Below, piece after piece: positions 39,779 through 49,244 of a stretch of DNA of 49,244 nucleotides; the stretch's first letter is position 1, and each line of letters opens with the position of its first letter. The notes under the pieces are model-generated. The model was not told the DNA's origin, made no database searches, and saw only the letters and a program-made list of their open reading frames with translations. Both the position numbers and the translations under genes were made by a program. Origin of the DNA: Dichloromethanomonas sp964477085 (GTDB lineage: Bacteria; Bacillota; Desulfitobacteriia; Desulfitobacteriales; Syntrophobotulaceae); NCBI GenBank assembly GCA_964477085.1, contig CAYZDF010000017.1:1-49244 (forward strand). The letters run 5' to 3'.

Positions 39779-41494
39779 ATGAGGAAGAAAATTGTAATCG
39801 TAGGTGGAGTGGCCGGAGGAGCAACGGCTTCAGCTCGTTTAAGGAGACTTGATGAAAAAGCCGAAATTGTTATTTTTGAAAGAGGAGAACACATCTCCTT
39901 TGCCAATTGTGGGTTGCCTTATTACGTAGGAGGAACTATTGATGGGAAAGAAAAATTACTGGTTCAAACCGTAAAAGGGATGTCTGAGAGATATAGACTG
40001 GATATCCGCACCAAAACAGAAGTGACAGGTATTAACCGTGAGGGTAAATACATAGAAGCCAAAAACTTGGAAACCGGTGAAGTCTATACTGAAAGCTATG
40101 ATGTCCTGATCCTCTCACCTGGAGCCAACCCCATAGTTCCATCGATCTATGGGATTGAAGGGAGTAATAAGGTTTTTACGCTCAGGACCATTCCAGATGC
40201 TGAAGCTATTCTGAATTATATCGAAGAATTCCAGCCCAAGACAGCAACTGTTGCAGGAGGAGGATTCATCGGTCTGGAAATGACAGAAAATCTGAAAGAT
40301 CGAGGTCTTCAAGTTACCCTGGTAGAGGCTGCTGATCAGGTGCAGCCGTCCGTGGATTATGAGATGGCCTGTATGCTCCATACCCATCTTAAAGAAAAAG
40401 GAATAGAGCTTATTCTTAAAGACGTGGTCACGGAATATGCTGATTCCTACGTCACCCTTCAAAGCGGGAGGAAAATCAAAGCCGATATGCTGATCATCTC
40501 GATTGGGGTTATGCCAGAAAGTTATTTAGCTATTCAGGCAGGTCTGGAGACTGGTGGAAAAGGTACAATCAAAGTGAATGAGTACCTTCAGACCAATGAT
40601 GAAAACATCTATGCTTTAGGTGATGCCATTGAAGTCAAAAACTATATCACAGGGTCACCGACTCATATCCCTTTGGCTTGGCCGGCAAACAGACAGGGTC
40701 GTATCGTTGCTGATAATATTTACGGTAACAAGGTAGCTTACCGGGGGACTTTAGGAACCTCTGTAGCCAAAGTATTTGATCTGACGGTGGCTTCAACGGG
40801 GATGAATGAGAAATTATTGCAGAGGGATGCCATACCATACAAGGTAGTCCATATCCATCCAAACTCTCATGCCGGCTATTATCCAGGTGCTTATCCGATC
40901 GCTATGAAGATGATTTTCACCGATCAGGGAAAGATACTTGGAGCTCAGGCTGTAGGCCATAAAGGAGTGGAAAAACGGATCGATGTTCTGGCCACCGCTA
41001 TCAAGGGTAATATGACAGTCTATGATCTGCAGGATCTGGAGTTAGCGTATGCTCCTCCTTATTCTTCGGGGAAAGATCCGGTTAATATGTTAGGTTATGT
41101 TGCAGCCAATGTCTTGAATCATATGGTGAAAACAATACAGTATCATGAAATTGATCAATTGCTAGCTTCCGGCAATATCTTAGTGGATGTCCGCCAACCA
41201 GAAGAAGTCGAATTGGGAATGATTAATGGATCGATCAACATTCCGCTTCCAAAATTACGCAGCCGGATAAATGAATTGCCCAAAGATAAGCCTATTTATA
41301 TTACTTGCCAAATTGGCTTGAGAGGGTATCTGGCAGTTCGGATTCTGACTCAAAATGGCTATGAAGCTATCAACCTGGATGGAGGATATCGAACCTATTC
41401 CAGCGTCTATGCTCCCGCAAAACCTAAGCGTGATGAATGCGAAGTTAAGGTGGATGACACCGGGAAGGCCATCGTTAAGGGCTGCTGTCAATAA
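39779..41494 (+). CDS. cdr: CoA-disulfide reductase fused to rhodanese (CoADR-RHD)
   Basis: A 571-residue FAD enzyme reducing CoA disulfides, persulfides or polysulfide with NAD(P)H. The FAD site GGVAGGATASARLRRL is at residues 9-24, the active Cys44 in SFANCGLPYYVGG, and the second dinucleotide site as VAGGGFIGLEMTE. The last 100 residues form a rhodanese with active-site loop CQIGLRG. ATG 39779 follows GGAGGTTATC; the upstream TTG 39767 lies in that ribosome site. It is followed by mobA after 29 bases. Confidence 0.93.
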   Translation: MRKKIVIVGGVAGGATASARLRRLDEKAEIVIFERGEHISFANCGLPYYVGGTIDGKEKLLVQTVKGMSERYRLDIRTKTEVTGINREGKYIEAKNLETGEVYTESYDVLILSPGANPIVPSIYGIEGSNKVFTLRTIPDAEAILNYIEEFQPKTATVAGGGFIGLEMTENLKDRGLQVTLVEAADQVQPSVDYEMACMLHTHLKEKGIELILKDVVTEYADSYVTLQSGRKIKADMLIISIGVMPESYLAIQAGLETGGKGTIKVNEYLQTNDENIYALGDAIEVKNYITGSPTHIPLAWPANRQGRIVADNIYGNKVAYRGTLGTSVAKVFDLTVASTGMNEKLLQRDAIPYKVVHIHPNSHAGYYPGAYPIAMKMIFTDQGKILGAQAVGHKGVEKRIDVLATAIKGNMTVYDLQDLELAYAPPYSSGKDPVNMLGYVAANVLNHMVKTIQYHEIDQLLASGNILVDVRQPEEVELGMINGSINIPLPKLRSRINELPKDKPIYITCQIGLRGYLAVRILTQNGYEAINLDGGYRTYSSVYAPAKPKRDECEVKVDDTGKAIVKGCCQ

Positions 41495-41523
41495 GGATAA
41501 GAGAATCCTGGAAAGGAGAAGAG

Positions 41524-42138
41524 ATGGCAAACGATAAACTGACTATTACCGGTGTCCTGCTGACCGGAGGAGAAAGCCGTAGAATGGGCACCAATAAAGC
41601 CTTACTCGAGTTTGGCGGGAGAACACTCATCGAAAAGAACCTGGATGTCCTCAGTCAGATTTGCAGTGAAGTCTTAATCAGCAGCAGGGATGAAGAGTTG
41701 TACAATGGTTATGGCTATGAAGTCGTGACCGATGCCATTAAAGGTAAAGGCCCTTTAGGAGGGATCTATACCGTACTGCAAAAAGCACAATACGAGCTTC
41801 TTTTCTTAGCTGCCTGTGATATGCCTTTCTTAAATAAGGATGCCATACGTATTCTATATAAAGAGATAGGTGATTTCGATGCAGTTGTTCCCCATGTAGC
41901 TGGACGCTTACACCCGCTGCATGCTCTCTACCATAAAAGACTTGCTTTGCTGGTAGAAGAGAAAATTCAGGGTGATAAGCTTAGGCTTACCGATGTCTTA
42001 AGTGAGTGTCGAACCAAGGTTTTCAAGTTGGATAGTAGTCCTGAGATATCCCAGAAACGACTGATTGAGCGCAGTGTACTTAATGCTAATACGCCTGAGG
42101 AATGGGAAAACCTGGTCAAAGGGATGAAACTCAATTAA
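41524..42138 (+). CDS. mobA: Molybdenum cofactor guanylyltransferase MobA
   Basis: A 204-residue nucleotidyltransferase joining GMP to molybdopterin to make the dinucleotide form needed by the formate dehydrogenase at 29630. The N-terminal LLTGGESRRMGTNKALLEFGGRTLIE is the GTP-binding signature, GPLGGIYTVLQ the substrate loop, and AACDMPFL carries the metal-binding Asp. AAAGGAGAAG precedes the ATG. It is far from mobB but 29 bases after cdr, so it shares that transcript. Confidence 0.93.
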   Translation: MANDKLTITGVLLTGGESRRMGTNKALLEFGGRTLIEKNLDVLSQICSEVLISSRDEELYNGYGYEVVTDAIKGKGPLGGIYTVLQKAQYELLFLAACDMPFLNKDAIRILYKEIGDFDAVVPHVAGRLHPLHALYHKRLALLVEEKIQGDKLRLTDVLSECRTKVFKLDSSPEISQKRLIERSVLNANTPEEWENLVKGMKLN

Positions 42139-42246
42139 ATAGTATTGTTGTAATCACTGCTAATTGCTATGGAGTAAAATAATTAAAGTTTCACAATGTT
42201 TCTTAAATCTTTCTACGATATGGAAACAAACTGAGGGGTGTATTTA

Positions 42247-42591
42247 GTGAAAAAAGTTGAGGCTGTTATCCGTGCTAACAAGCTTGATCAAGTGGAAAAG
42301 GCCTTAGGCCGTTTCCGGGTTAGCGGAATTACTGTTTCTCAGGCCCTTGGCTGGGGGAGACAGAAAGGAAGTGTTACAGAAGTCTATCGGGGCACAGAGG
42401 TAGAAGTAAGGTTATTACCCAAGGTAAAAATTGAAGTGATCGTTAGTGATGATGAATGTGAAGACGTTCAACGTCTGATCGCTGAAAATGCCAAAACAGG
42501 TAACATCGGTGACGGGGTTATCTGGGTAACAAAGGTGCAAGAGTTTAAGCGGATTCGCACCGGTGAAAACCTTCTCGACGAAGATTCTTAA
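42247..42591 (+). CDS. Orphan PII-family signal protein
   Basis: A 114-residue GlnB/GlnK-like protein. The family core is intact: KKVEAVIRANKLDQVEKAL at the start, LGWGRQKG, VYRGTEVEVRLLPKVKIEV and the closing GNIGDGVIWVTKV nucleotide-binding segment. The T-loop Tyr that is uridylylated in GlnB/GlnK (in RGAEY) is replaced by Val in RGTEV, so that modification is lost. GTG 42247 follows GAGGGG by eight bases. No amtB or glutamine synthetase gene is adjacent, which also makes it an unusual PII. Confidence 0.85.
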   Translation: MKKVEAVIRANKLDQVEKALGRFRVSGITVSQALGWGRQKGSVTEVYRGTEVEVRLLPKVKIEVIVSDDECEDVQRLIAENAKTGNIGDGVIWVTKVQEFKRIRTGENLLDEDS

Positions 42592-42599
42592 AGGAAAAG

Positions 42600-42652
42600 C
42601 ACCTCTCTGTTAGGTTTGATGATCGATCACTAATAACATAGAGGTGTATTTC
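42600..42652 (+). terminator. Terminator of the PII gene
   Basis: CACCTCTCTGTTA (42600-42612) pairs with TAACATAGAGGTG (42634-42646), one mismatch, followed by TATTT. It lies directly after the PII stop. The remaining 200 bases up to the groES promoter are AT-rich without a gene. Confidence 0.78.
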
Positions 42653-42862
42653 ATTCTGTTGATAGTGTTTATGTTAAAGTGACAATTTTTAATGGAATAT
42701 TAAGAATAAAAAAGGAAAAAAACGGTTACGATATATTTGGTCTAAGGGTTGTAATCTATTAGGAAATCATGCTTTTTAAAACAATGTTATAGTAATATAA
42801 AGATAATCATAGATAGCAAGAGTAAATTGCCAATAATCAACAATAATTGTGCTTGGATAGGG

Positions 42863-42891
42863 TTGCATAACTCCCAATCCTTGCATATTAT
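42863..42891 (+). promoter_or_regulatory. SigA-type promoter of groESL
   Basis: TTGCAT (42863-42868), 17 bases, TATTAT (42886-42891). It is 12 bases upstream of the CIRCE operator, so a bound HrcA would block it. Confidence 0.65.
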
Positions 42892-42903
42892 TATACCTAG
42901 ATA

Positions 42904-42930
42904 TTAGCACTCATCCTAGTCGAGTGCTAA
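42904..42930 (+). promoter_or_regulatory. CIRCE operator (HrcA binding site)
   Basis: TTAGCACTC-N9-GAGTGCTAA, a perfect match to the CIRCE consensus, 46 bases before the groES start. It indicates heat-shock control by HrcA; hrcA itself is not in the window. Confidence 0.97.
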
Positions 42931-42976
42931 CAAAATGATGTTAAGTAAAGATTTTTCAAGGAGGGAAATCATTTTT

Positions 42977-43261
42977 ATGAAACTAAAACCATTGGCTGAC
43001 AGGGTAATCATTAGAGCTATTCCGTCCGAAGAAAGGACAAAGAGCGGCATCATCATGCCGGATACTGCTAAAGAAAAGCCTCAGGAAGGTGAAATCGTAG
43101 CAGTAGGTCCTGGAAAAGTAGAAAAAGGTGAAAGGATCCCTATGGAAGTCAAAGTGGGAGACCGTGTCATCTACTCCAAGTATGCTGGTACCGAAGTCAA
43201 GTATGATGGTGATGAGTATTTGATTCTTAGAGAATCTGACATTCAAGCCATCGTTGGCTAA
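42977..43261 (+). CDS. groES: Co-chaperonin GroES
   Basis: A 94-residue co-chaperonin that caps the GroEL ring. Diagnostic segments are KPLADRVIIRAI at the N-terminus, the mobile loop ERTKSGIIMPDTAKEKPQEGEIVAVGPG, and YAGTEVKYDGDEYLILRESDI. ATG 42977 follows AAGGAGGGAAATC; the frame is open from 42935, but an extension there would be unlike any GroES. It is controlled by the CIRCE site upstream and followed by groEL after 143 bases. Confidence 0.97.
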   Translation: MKLKPLADRVIIRAIPSEERTKSGIIMPDTAKEKPQEGEIVAVGPGKVEKGERIPMEVKVGDRVIYSKYAGTEVKYDGDEYLILRESDIQAIVG

Positions 43262-43404
43262 GCCTGTGCCCTGTAGGTTAAAGGATAACAGGTAAAAGCC
43301 TATAACCATTCAAAGTTTTAGATCTGAGATAACCACTAAATATTTAAACAATAATAATTATTTAGCTATCAACGTATTCATAAAAAATAAAGGAGGAATA
43401 CTCT

Positions 43405-45045
<1,641 letters not shown>

Positions 45046-45127
45046 GAAAAGCCCTAACATCCTGAGATTACACGACTTTTGTTATCGAGACTCTTCACTA
45101 GGTAATAATGGATCACAATTAAATCGC

Positions 45128-45167
45128 AAGCCTCTCCTTCGTTCAGACAACGGGGGAGGGGCTTTTT
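45128..45167 (+). terminator. Rho-independent terminator of groESL
   Basis: AAGCCTCTCC and CGTT (from 45128) pair with AACG and GGAGGGGCTT (to 45163) with minor bulges, followed by TTT. The rest of the gap to 45356 has no gene. Confidence 0.8.
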
Positions 45168-45355
45168 CCACAGTAAATAAACTTCCGGATAATTGTGATT
45201 ATATTGAAACCTGCTGCATTTGTTATAAAAATGAGTATAATGAGCAGAATTGAAATGAGTCAGGTATAAGAAGGCTTGACAACAACAATTTACCAGTAAT
45301 ACCTGAGGCTTAATCATCATAGTATTAGGTAAGAACTCCGCCGGGAGGGCAAGGT

Positions 45356-46024
45356 ATGAAAAGAAAAATTCTCTTCGGATCAATCATTTTGGTCATCTTA
45401 CTGATAGGAGCAGGAATATTTACATTTGTTCGCCAACCTGATCCCAACCAATTGACAATTCTTGGCCTGGAAAACTTGGCTAAGGCTAACTCCTTTGCTT
45501 TCAGTCTGACTCAAAAGCAGTCGGTAGAAGGCAAAGAACGTCTTTTGACCAGCATTTCCGGGCATAAGAACGGTGATAATGTTCATATTCAGGGACAGTT
45601 GGCGGGAAGCGATGTGGAGATGATCAAGATAAAAGATACGCTGTATAATAAAGATCCATTCAGTAAAGAATGGGTAAAATTCAGCGATATCTCAGTGGTC
45701 CAGAGAGTTTTCCTGGTGGAGCTTGATCCGTTGGCAACTTTACAACTCAAAGAGTTGGGAGAGGTGATGCTTAAAGGACAACAAGAATTTGACGGCAAAA
45801 AATGTTGGGTATGTACCTTAAAGCCAAGTGTTCAAAATCAGCTGATTGAAAGGTTTTGGTCTGAATTTGAGTACACACTGTATATAACTAAGACAACCAA
45901 AACAATCTCAAAAGCAGAGGTGATGGCTAAGAATAAAGAGACCGGTGAGCCGATGTCCATCTCTCTGGAGTTTAAGGATATCGGCAGGAAAATCACAATT
46001 CAGCCACCTGCAACAGCCAAATGA
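45356..46024 (+). CDS. Exported hypothetical protein, LolA-like
   Basis: A 222-residue protein with an N-terminal membrane anchor or uncleaved signal (residues 5-26) and an outer domain. The domain reads as alternating beta strands (TILGLENLAKANSFAFSLTQ, WVKFSDISVV, KKCWVCTLKP) and resembles the LolA/LppX-like fold of Firmicute exported proteins of the DUF6612 kind. No lipobox is present. GGGAGGGCAAGGT precedes the ATG. It stands alone between groEL and hpt. Function is unknown. Confidence 0.65.
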   Translation: MKRKILFGSIILVILLIGAGIFTFVRQPDPNQLTILGLENLAKANSFAFSLTQKQSVEGKERLLTSISGHKNGDNVHIQGQLAGSDVEMIKIKDTLYNKDPFSKEWVKFSDISVVQRVFLVELDPLATLQLKELGEVMLKGQQEFDGKKCWVCTLKPSVQNQLIERFWSEFEYTLYITKTTKTISKAEVMAKNKETGEPMSISLEFKDIGRKITIQPPATAK

Positions 46025-46042
46025 TAATAATCGATTATTAAC

Positions 46043-46078
46043 GGAAAGGATGTCCAAGAATGACTGGGCATCCTTTCC
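46043..46078 (+). terminator. Hairpin after the exported protein gene
   Basis: GGAAAGGATG (46043-46052) pairs with CATCCTTTCC (46069-46078) around a 16-base loop that adds a TCC/GGG pairing. No T tract follows, so termination efficiency is doubtful. Confidence 0.55.
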
Positions 46079-46227
46079 CAGCGTCTGACGAATAAAAAAA
46101 AGACAAATCAATAAAGCTAAGTAGCGGGAAATATAACCAAAGAGCAACATTAATATAGGCAAAGAGTTCCAACGTCTTAAGTTTTTTGATATAATGCAGT
46201 GGTAAATTTGAATTGCGGAGTGTAAAA

Positions 46228-46767
46228 ATGGAAGAGTTTATTGGCAAAGTGTTAATATCCGAAGATGATCTAAAACAAAGGGTAGCTGAATTAGGCCAGC
46301 AAATTACTGAAGACTACAGGGGAAAAGATCTATTGATTATTGGAATTTTTAAAGGGGCTGTACCTTTTTTGGCTGATCTGATCAGGGAGATCAAAACTCC
46401 TTTGCGGTATGATTTTATGGCTGTTTCCAGCTATGCAGCTTCTACCAAATCCTCTGGTGCGGTAAGAATTCTGAAAGATTTGGATACAAGCGTTGAAGAT
46501 CAGCATGTTTTGATTGTTGAAGATATTGTAGATACAGGATTAACTTTAAAGTATCTAAAAGAGAACTTAGTCAGAAGGCATCCACTTAGTCTTAGAATCG
46601 TTACTCTCTTGGACAAGCCTGAGCGTCGAGAAGTAGAAGTCAATCCAGATTATAACGGCTTTGTTATTCCAAATGAATTTGTGGTAGGTTATGGCTTAGA
46701 CTTTAACGAGCTCTATCGAAATTTGCCTTATGTTGGTGTTTTAAAACCGGAGGCTTACCAGAAGTAG
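46228..46767 (+). CDS. hpt: Hypoxanthine phosphoribosyltransferase
   Basis: A 179-residue purine-salvage enzyme joining hypoxanthine or guanine to PRPP. The PRPP-binding motif VLIVEDIVDTGLT lies near residues 95-107, and IGIFKGAVPFLADLIR and VSSYAAST are typical of the family. ATG 46228 follows GCGGAGTG; the frame is open from 46213 but that TTG lies in front of the ribosome site. It is followed, after a terminator, by guaA, another purine gene. Confidence 0.94.
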   Translation: MEEFIGKVLISEDDLKQRVAELGQQITEDYRGKDLLIIGIFKGAVPFLADLIREIKTPLRYDFMAVSSYAASTKSSGAVRILKDLDTSVEDQHVLIVEDIVDTGLTLKYLKENLVRRHPLSLRIVTLLDKPERREVEVNPDYNGFVIPNEFVVGYGLDFNELYRNLPYVGVLKPEAYQK

Positions 46768-46940
46768 AACTAAGTTTATAATCTTAATACAAAGGGCTAA
46801 AAACCATAGCCATCAAAAAAGTTTTATAAAAGAATAAGTTCTTAGATATACAAAAGTAAATGAAATTTCCATATAAAACTTACATTTCAGCTATTAGTTT
46901 TAATGTAGTTCATATTTAGCAATTTATTAAGCAAATGAGA

Positions 46941-46966
46941 AAGTCGGAAATAAAACCGACTTCTTT
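46941..46966 (+). terminator. Terminator between hpt and guaA
   Basis: AAGTCGG (46941-46947) pairs with CCGACTT (46956-46962) around eight bases, followed by CTTTATAT. The rest of the 315-base gap (46768-47081) is AT-rich and holds no gene; no purine riboswitch could be recognised in it. Confidence 0.65.
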
Positions 46967-47026
46967 ATATATTGACGAATATTTTCTTTAGCATATCGGT
47001 CAGGTGTTATGTAAGCTATATTAATA

Positions 47027-47055
47027 TTGCAGATGTTGACTTCCTTTGGTATAAT
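47027..47055 (+). promoter_or_regulatory. SigA-type promoter of guaA
   Basis: TTGCAG (47027-47032), 17 bases, TATAAT (47050-47055). The start site would fall about 20 bases before the TTG start of guaA. Confidence 0.7.
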
Positions 47056-47081
47056 TCAACGCATCGAAAGGATGATGGGAT

Positions 47082-48614
47082 TTGGAAAGGGAAATCGTAT
47101 TAGTACTGGATTTCGGCGGACAGTATAATCAGCTTATCGCCCGTCGGGTGAGGGAAGCAAAAGTGTATTCGGAAATGATATCCTATAAGACACCGGTCGA
47201 AAAAATAAAGGCCATGAATCCTAAGGGGATCATCTTCTCCGGAGGGCCTGCCAGTGTTAATCAGGAGGGAGCCCCACGTATCGATCCAGAGATTTATGAA
47301 CTGGGTGTTCCTATCCTGGGTATTTGTTATGGAATGCAGCTGATGACTGTGCAGTTAGGCGGATGTGTGGAAAGACCTGTTGCTCATGAATATGGGAGAA
47401 CAAATATAACGATTGATGCTGATGAAGGTATCTGGATTGGCTTAAAAGGAAGTCGTCAGTGTTTGATGAGTCACGGTGATGCGGTCAAGGAATTACCTGC
47501 CGGTTTCCGTAAATCGGCGTACACAGGAAATACACCGGTAGCAGGGATGTATTGTCCGGATCGCAATTTCTATGGTGTTCAGTATCACCCCGAAGTCAAG
47601 CATACGCCTGAGGGACAAGCCATGCTGGAAAACTTCCTTTATAAGGTATGTGGTTGTCATGGCAATTGGACCATGGAATCTTTCATCCAATCTCAGGTAA
47701 CAGAAATCAGACAGAAAGTCGGAAACAAAAAAGTTCTCTGTGCCTTAAGCGGGGGGGTAGATTCATCAGTCGCTGCCGTTCTGGTGCATAAAGCGATCGG
47801 GGATCAATTGATGTGTATTTATGTTGATCATGGTTTTATGCGTAAAGATGAGTCTGCGCAGGTTAAGAAAACGTTTACCGAACAATTCAAACTTAATCTC
47901 GATTTTGTGGATGCAGAGGAACGCTTCCTGGCCAAGGTGGCAGGAATATCCGAGCCTGAACATAAGAGAAAGATTATCGGCAATGAGTTTATTCGGCTGT
48001 TTGAGGACGAAGCCAGGAAGCTGGGACAAATTGACTTTCTGGTTCAGGGCACGCTCTATCCGGATATTGTGGAGAGCGGAACGGAAACGGCCGAAACCAT
48101 TAAAACGCATCACAATGTCGGCGGGCTGCCTGAAGATATGCAGTTTGAGCTGATTGAACCCTTAAGGATGCTTTTTAAAGATGAAGTCAGACAGGTGGGC
48201 ATTGAGTTAGGTTTGCCGGAAGAAATTGTGTGGAGACAACCGTTCCCCGGGCCGGGACTGGCTATCCGTATTATTGGCGACATTACACCGGAAAAGCTCG
48301 GTTATCTGCGGGAAGCAGATGCCATCGTAAGGGAAGAGATCATCAAAGCGGGTCTGAACCGGGATGTTTGGCAGTATTTTGCCGTGCTTCCTTCTATCCG
48401 CAGTGTTGGTGTGATGGGGGACGGCCGTACGTACGGTTATCCGATCGTCTTGCGTGCGGTTACCAGTGACGACGCCATGACCGCCGACTGGGCCAAACTG
48501 CCCTACGAACTGCTGGAGCGTATTTCCAACCGGATTGTCAATGAAGTTCACGGGGTGAACCGTGTGGTCTATGACATTACCAGCAAGCCTCCAGGCACGA
48601 TTGAGTGGGAGTGA
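47082..48614 (+). CDS. guaA: GMP synthase (glutamine-hydrolysing)
   Basis: A 510-residue enzyme that aminates XMP to GMP. The N-terminal glutaminase has Cys82 in GICYGMQ and His in YGVQYHPEV; the ATP pyrophosphatase loop LSGGVDSSV lies near residues 224-232, and the C-terminal dimerisation domain ends KPPGTIEWE. TTG 47082 follows AAAGGATGATGG. Its last codons, ATTGAGTGGGAGTGA, are the attachment site used by several guaA-targeting integrative elements; a tyrosine recombinase gene lies 85 bases beyond. Confidence 0.97.
   Translation: MEREIVLVLDFGGQYNQLIARRVREAKVYSEMISYKTPVEKIKAMNPKGIIFSGGPASVNQEGAPRIDPEIYELGVPILGICYGMQLMTVQLGGCVERPVAHEYGRTNITIDADEGIWIGLKGSRQCLMSHGDAVKELPAGFRKSAYTGNTPVAGMYCPDRNFYGVQYHPEVKHTPEGQAMLENFLYKVCGCHGNWTMESFIQSQVTEIRQKVGNKKVLCALSGGVDSSVAAVLVHKAIGDQLMCIYVDHGFMRKDESAQVKKTFTEQFKLNLDFVDAEERFLAKVAGISEPEHKRKIIGNEFIRLFEDEARKLGQIDFLVQGTLYPDIVESGTETAETIKTHHNVGGLPEDMQFELIEPLRMLFKDEVRQVGIELGLPEEIVWRQPFPGPGLAIRIIGDITPEKLGYLREADAIVREEIIKAGLNRDVWQYFAVLPSIRSVGVMGDGRTYGYPIVLRAVTSDDAMTADWAKLPYELLERISNRIVNEVHGVNRVVYDITSKPPGTIEWE
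48600..48614. other. Candidate attachment site at the guaA 3' end
   Basis: The last codons of guaA (ATTGAGTGGGAGTGA) match the region where integrative elements are known to recombine into guaA, restoring the reading frame. The second att copy would lie at the far end of the element, outside the window, so it could not be checked. Confidence 0.5.
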
Positions 48615-48621
48615 ATATAAT

Positions 48622-48668
48622 AACCCCGGGAGTTCGCTAATCATGCGGGTTTCCGGGGTTATTTTTTT
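48622..48668 (+). terminator. Rho-independent terminator of guaA
   Basis: AACCCCGG (48622-48629) pairs with CCGGGGTT (48653-48660) over a 23-base loop, followed by ATTTTTTT. Confidence 0.82.
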
Positions 48669-48673
48669 GTCCG

Positions 48674-48694
48674 TGGCATTAATATGGCATTAAT
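48674..48694. repeat. Tandem 10-base repeat between guaA and the recombinase gene
   Basis: TGGCATTAAT occurs at 48674-48683 and again at 48685-48694. It lies between the guaA terminator and the stop of the recombinase gene, a position where arm-type binding sites of tyrosine recombinases are often found. Confidence 0.5.
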
Positions 48695-48698
48695 TATC

Positions 48699-49244
48699 TC
48701 AAACCACCTTTAAATCATGGAAAATATGCTCGGCCTGAAGGCTCTCGGCGACCTCTCTCTCATTGTAAACTTCCACGTCATCATCCATGGGCGCAGCACC
48801 CCGGACAATTCCATTCTGGTGTCGGCTGAGTTCTTTGGCGATGACCTGGCTCTTACCTGGGTACAGGTGAGCATAGGTTTTGTCTACTTCCTCCGGGGTG
48901 TCGCCGATCCGCTGGGCGATGGCGTGAGTCCGGTATCCGAGCTCGATCAGCAGCGCAACATGTGAGTGCCGTAGGTCATGCACGCGGATCCGTTCGATGT
49001 TTGCTTTCTCCGCGAGACGGTCCAGCTCCTTGTTGAGCGCTGTTTTTGTGAAGTAGAAAATCCGGTCTTCCTTTTCCAGGCCATAAAGAGCGTTCATGTA
49101 GTAACGCAGCTCATGGTAGAGAAAATCCGGCATCGAGACTTCTCGGACATTATTGTTTTTTGTGGGGTCAAATATGTCGTCCCCGTCTTTGCGCTTATAG
49201 GTCTCGCTGATAAATAACGATTGAATGTCATCCAGCACCTTTTT
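48699..49244 (-). CDS. Tyrosine recombinase/integrase (N-terminus outside window)
   Basis: The C-terminal 180 or so residues of a phage-type integrase on the minus strand; the frame is still open at the window end. Catalytic residues are seen: the HxxR in VHDLRHSH and the Tyr nucleophile in VDKTYAHLYPG. The DNA here is richer in G+C than its neighbours, suggesting transfer. It converges on guaA with its stop 85 bases from the guaA stop, the arrangement of elements that integrate into guaA. What the element carries lies outside the window. Confidence 0.88.
   Translation of the reverse strand, partial: KKVLDDIQSLFISETYKRKDGDDIFDPTKNNNVREVSMPDFLYHELRYYMNALYGLEKEDRIFYFTKTALNKELDRLAEKANIERIRVHDLRHSHVALLIELGYRTHAIAQRIGDTPEEVDKTYAHLYPGKSQVIAKELSRHQNGIVRGAAPMDDDVEVYNEREVAESLQAEHIFHDLKVV

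Noticed and set aside
46768..47081. Purine riboswitch before guaA
   Set aside because: The conserved TATA...GG core and the two kissing loops could not be found; only a terminator and a promoter are seen.

Overview
The window looks like chromosomal DNA of a low-to-medium GC, anaerobic, probably spore-forming Firmicute of the Desulfitobacterium/Dehalobacter/Syntrophobotulus kind. This is inferred from the gene mix: a selenocysteine formate dehydrogenase with NuoE/NuoF-like partners, two tandem molybdate-type ABC transporters with Moco riboswitches, MurT/GatD, Tex, a MazE/MazF pair, a CIRCE-controlled groESL, frequent TTG starts and long AAAGGAGG ribosome sites. No rRNA, tRNA or CRISPR array was seen.

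Layout. 1-7.8 kb is a molybdenum block: end of moaC, mog, a MOSC-domain remnant, mobB, modABC, a Moco riboswitch, a second ModABC-like transporter, a DUF364-type protein, and a second riboswitch before a 62-aa Cys-rich protein. 7.8-9.7 kb is a decayed stretch with an MFS remnant and an alpha/beta-hydrolase remnant head to head. It also holds a sigma-54 promoter for a zinc-ribbon protein. 9.7-24.6 kb is mostly housekeeping: asd, a PPC-domain protein, HD hydrolase, gamma carbonic anhydrase, Fe-S aldo/keto reductase, murT-gatD, mazEF, tex, an amidohydrolase and the tsaE-tsaB-rimI-tsaD cluster. 24.6-26.3 kb has a cluster of perfect DnaA boxes, a membrane-protein remnant, and an M23/CWB2 peptidase coupled to a holin-like protein on the minus strand. 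26.5-32.4 kb holds the folate gene ygfA and a three-subunit formate dehydrogenase. Its catalytic gene reads through UGA at 30686 with an fdhF-like SECIS. 32.5-37 kb has a NYN protein, then three paralogous small proteins (one truncated), a trypsin-like protease, and two small Cys-rich or membrane proteins on the opposite strand. I regard this cassette as the best candidate for an undescribed system. 37-49.2 kb carries marR, degV, an arsR-CoA-disulfide reductase/rhodanese-mobA run, an orphan PII protein, groESL, hpt and guaA. A tyrosine recombinase cut by the window end abuts the guaA 3' end, a known integration hotspot.

How it fits together. Molybdate or tungstate import, Moco assembly (moaC, mog, mobB, and mobA further downstream) and the riboswitches supply the pterin cofactor used by the Sec-formate dehydrogenase. 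That enzyme with 5-formyl-THF cyclo-ligase points to C1/folate metabolism. Coordinates and motifs were read by eye; family names rest on motif recognition, not on database searches.
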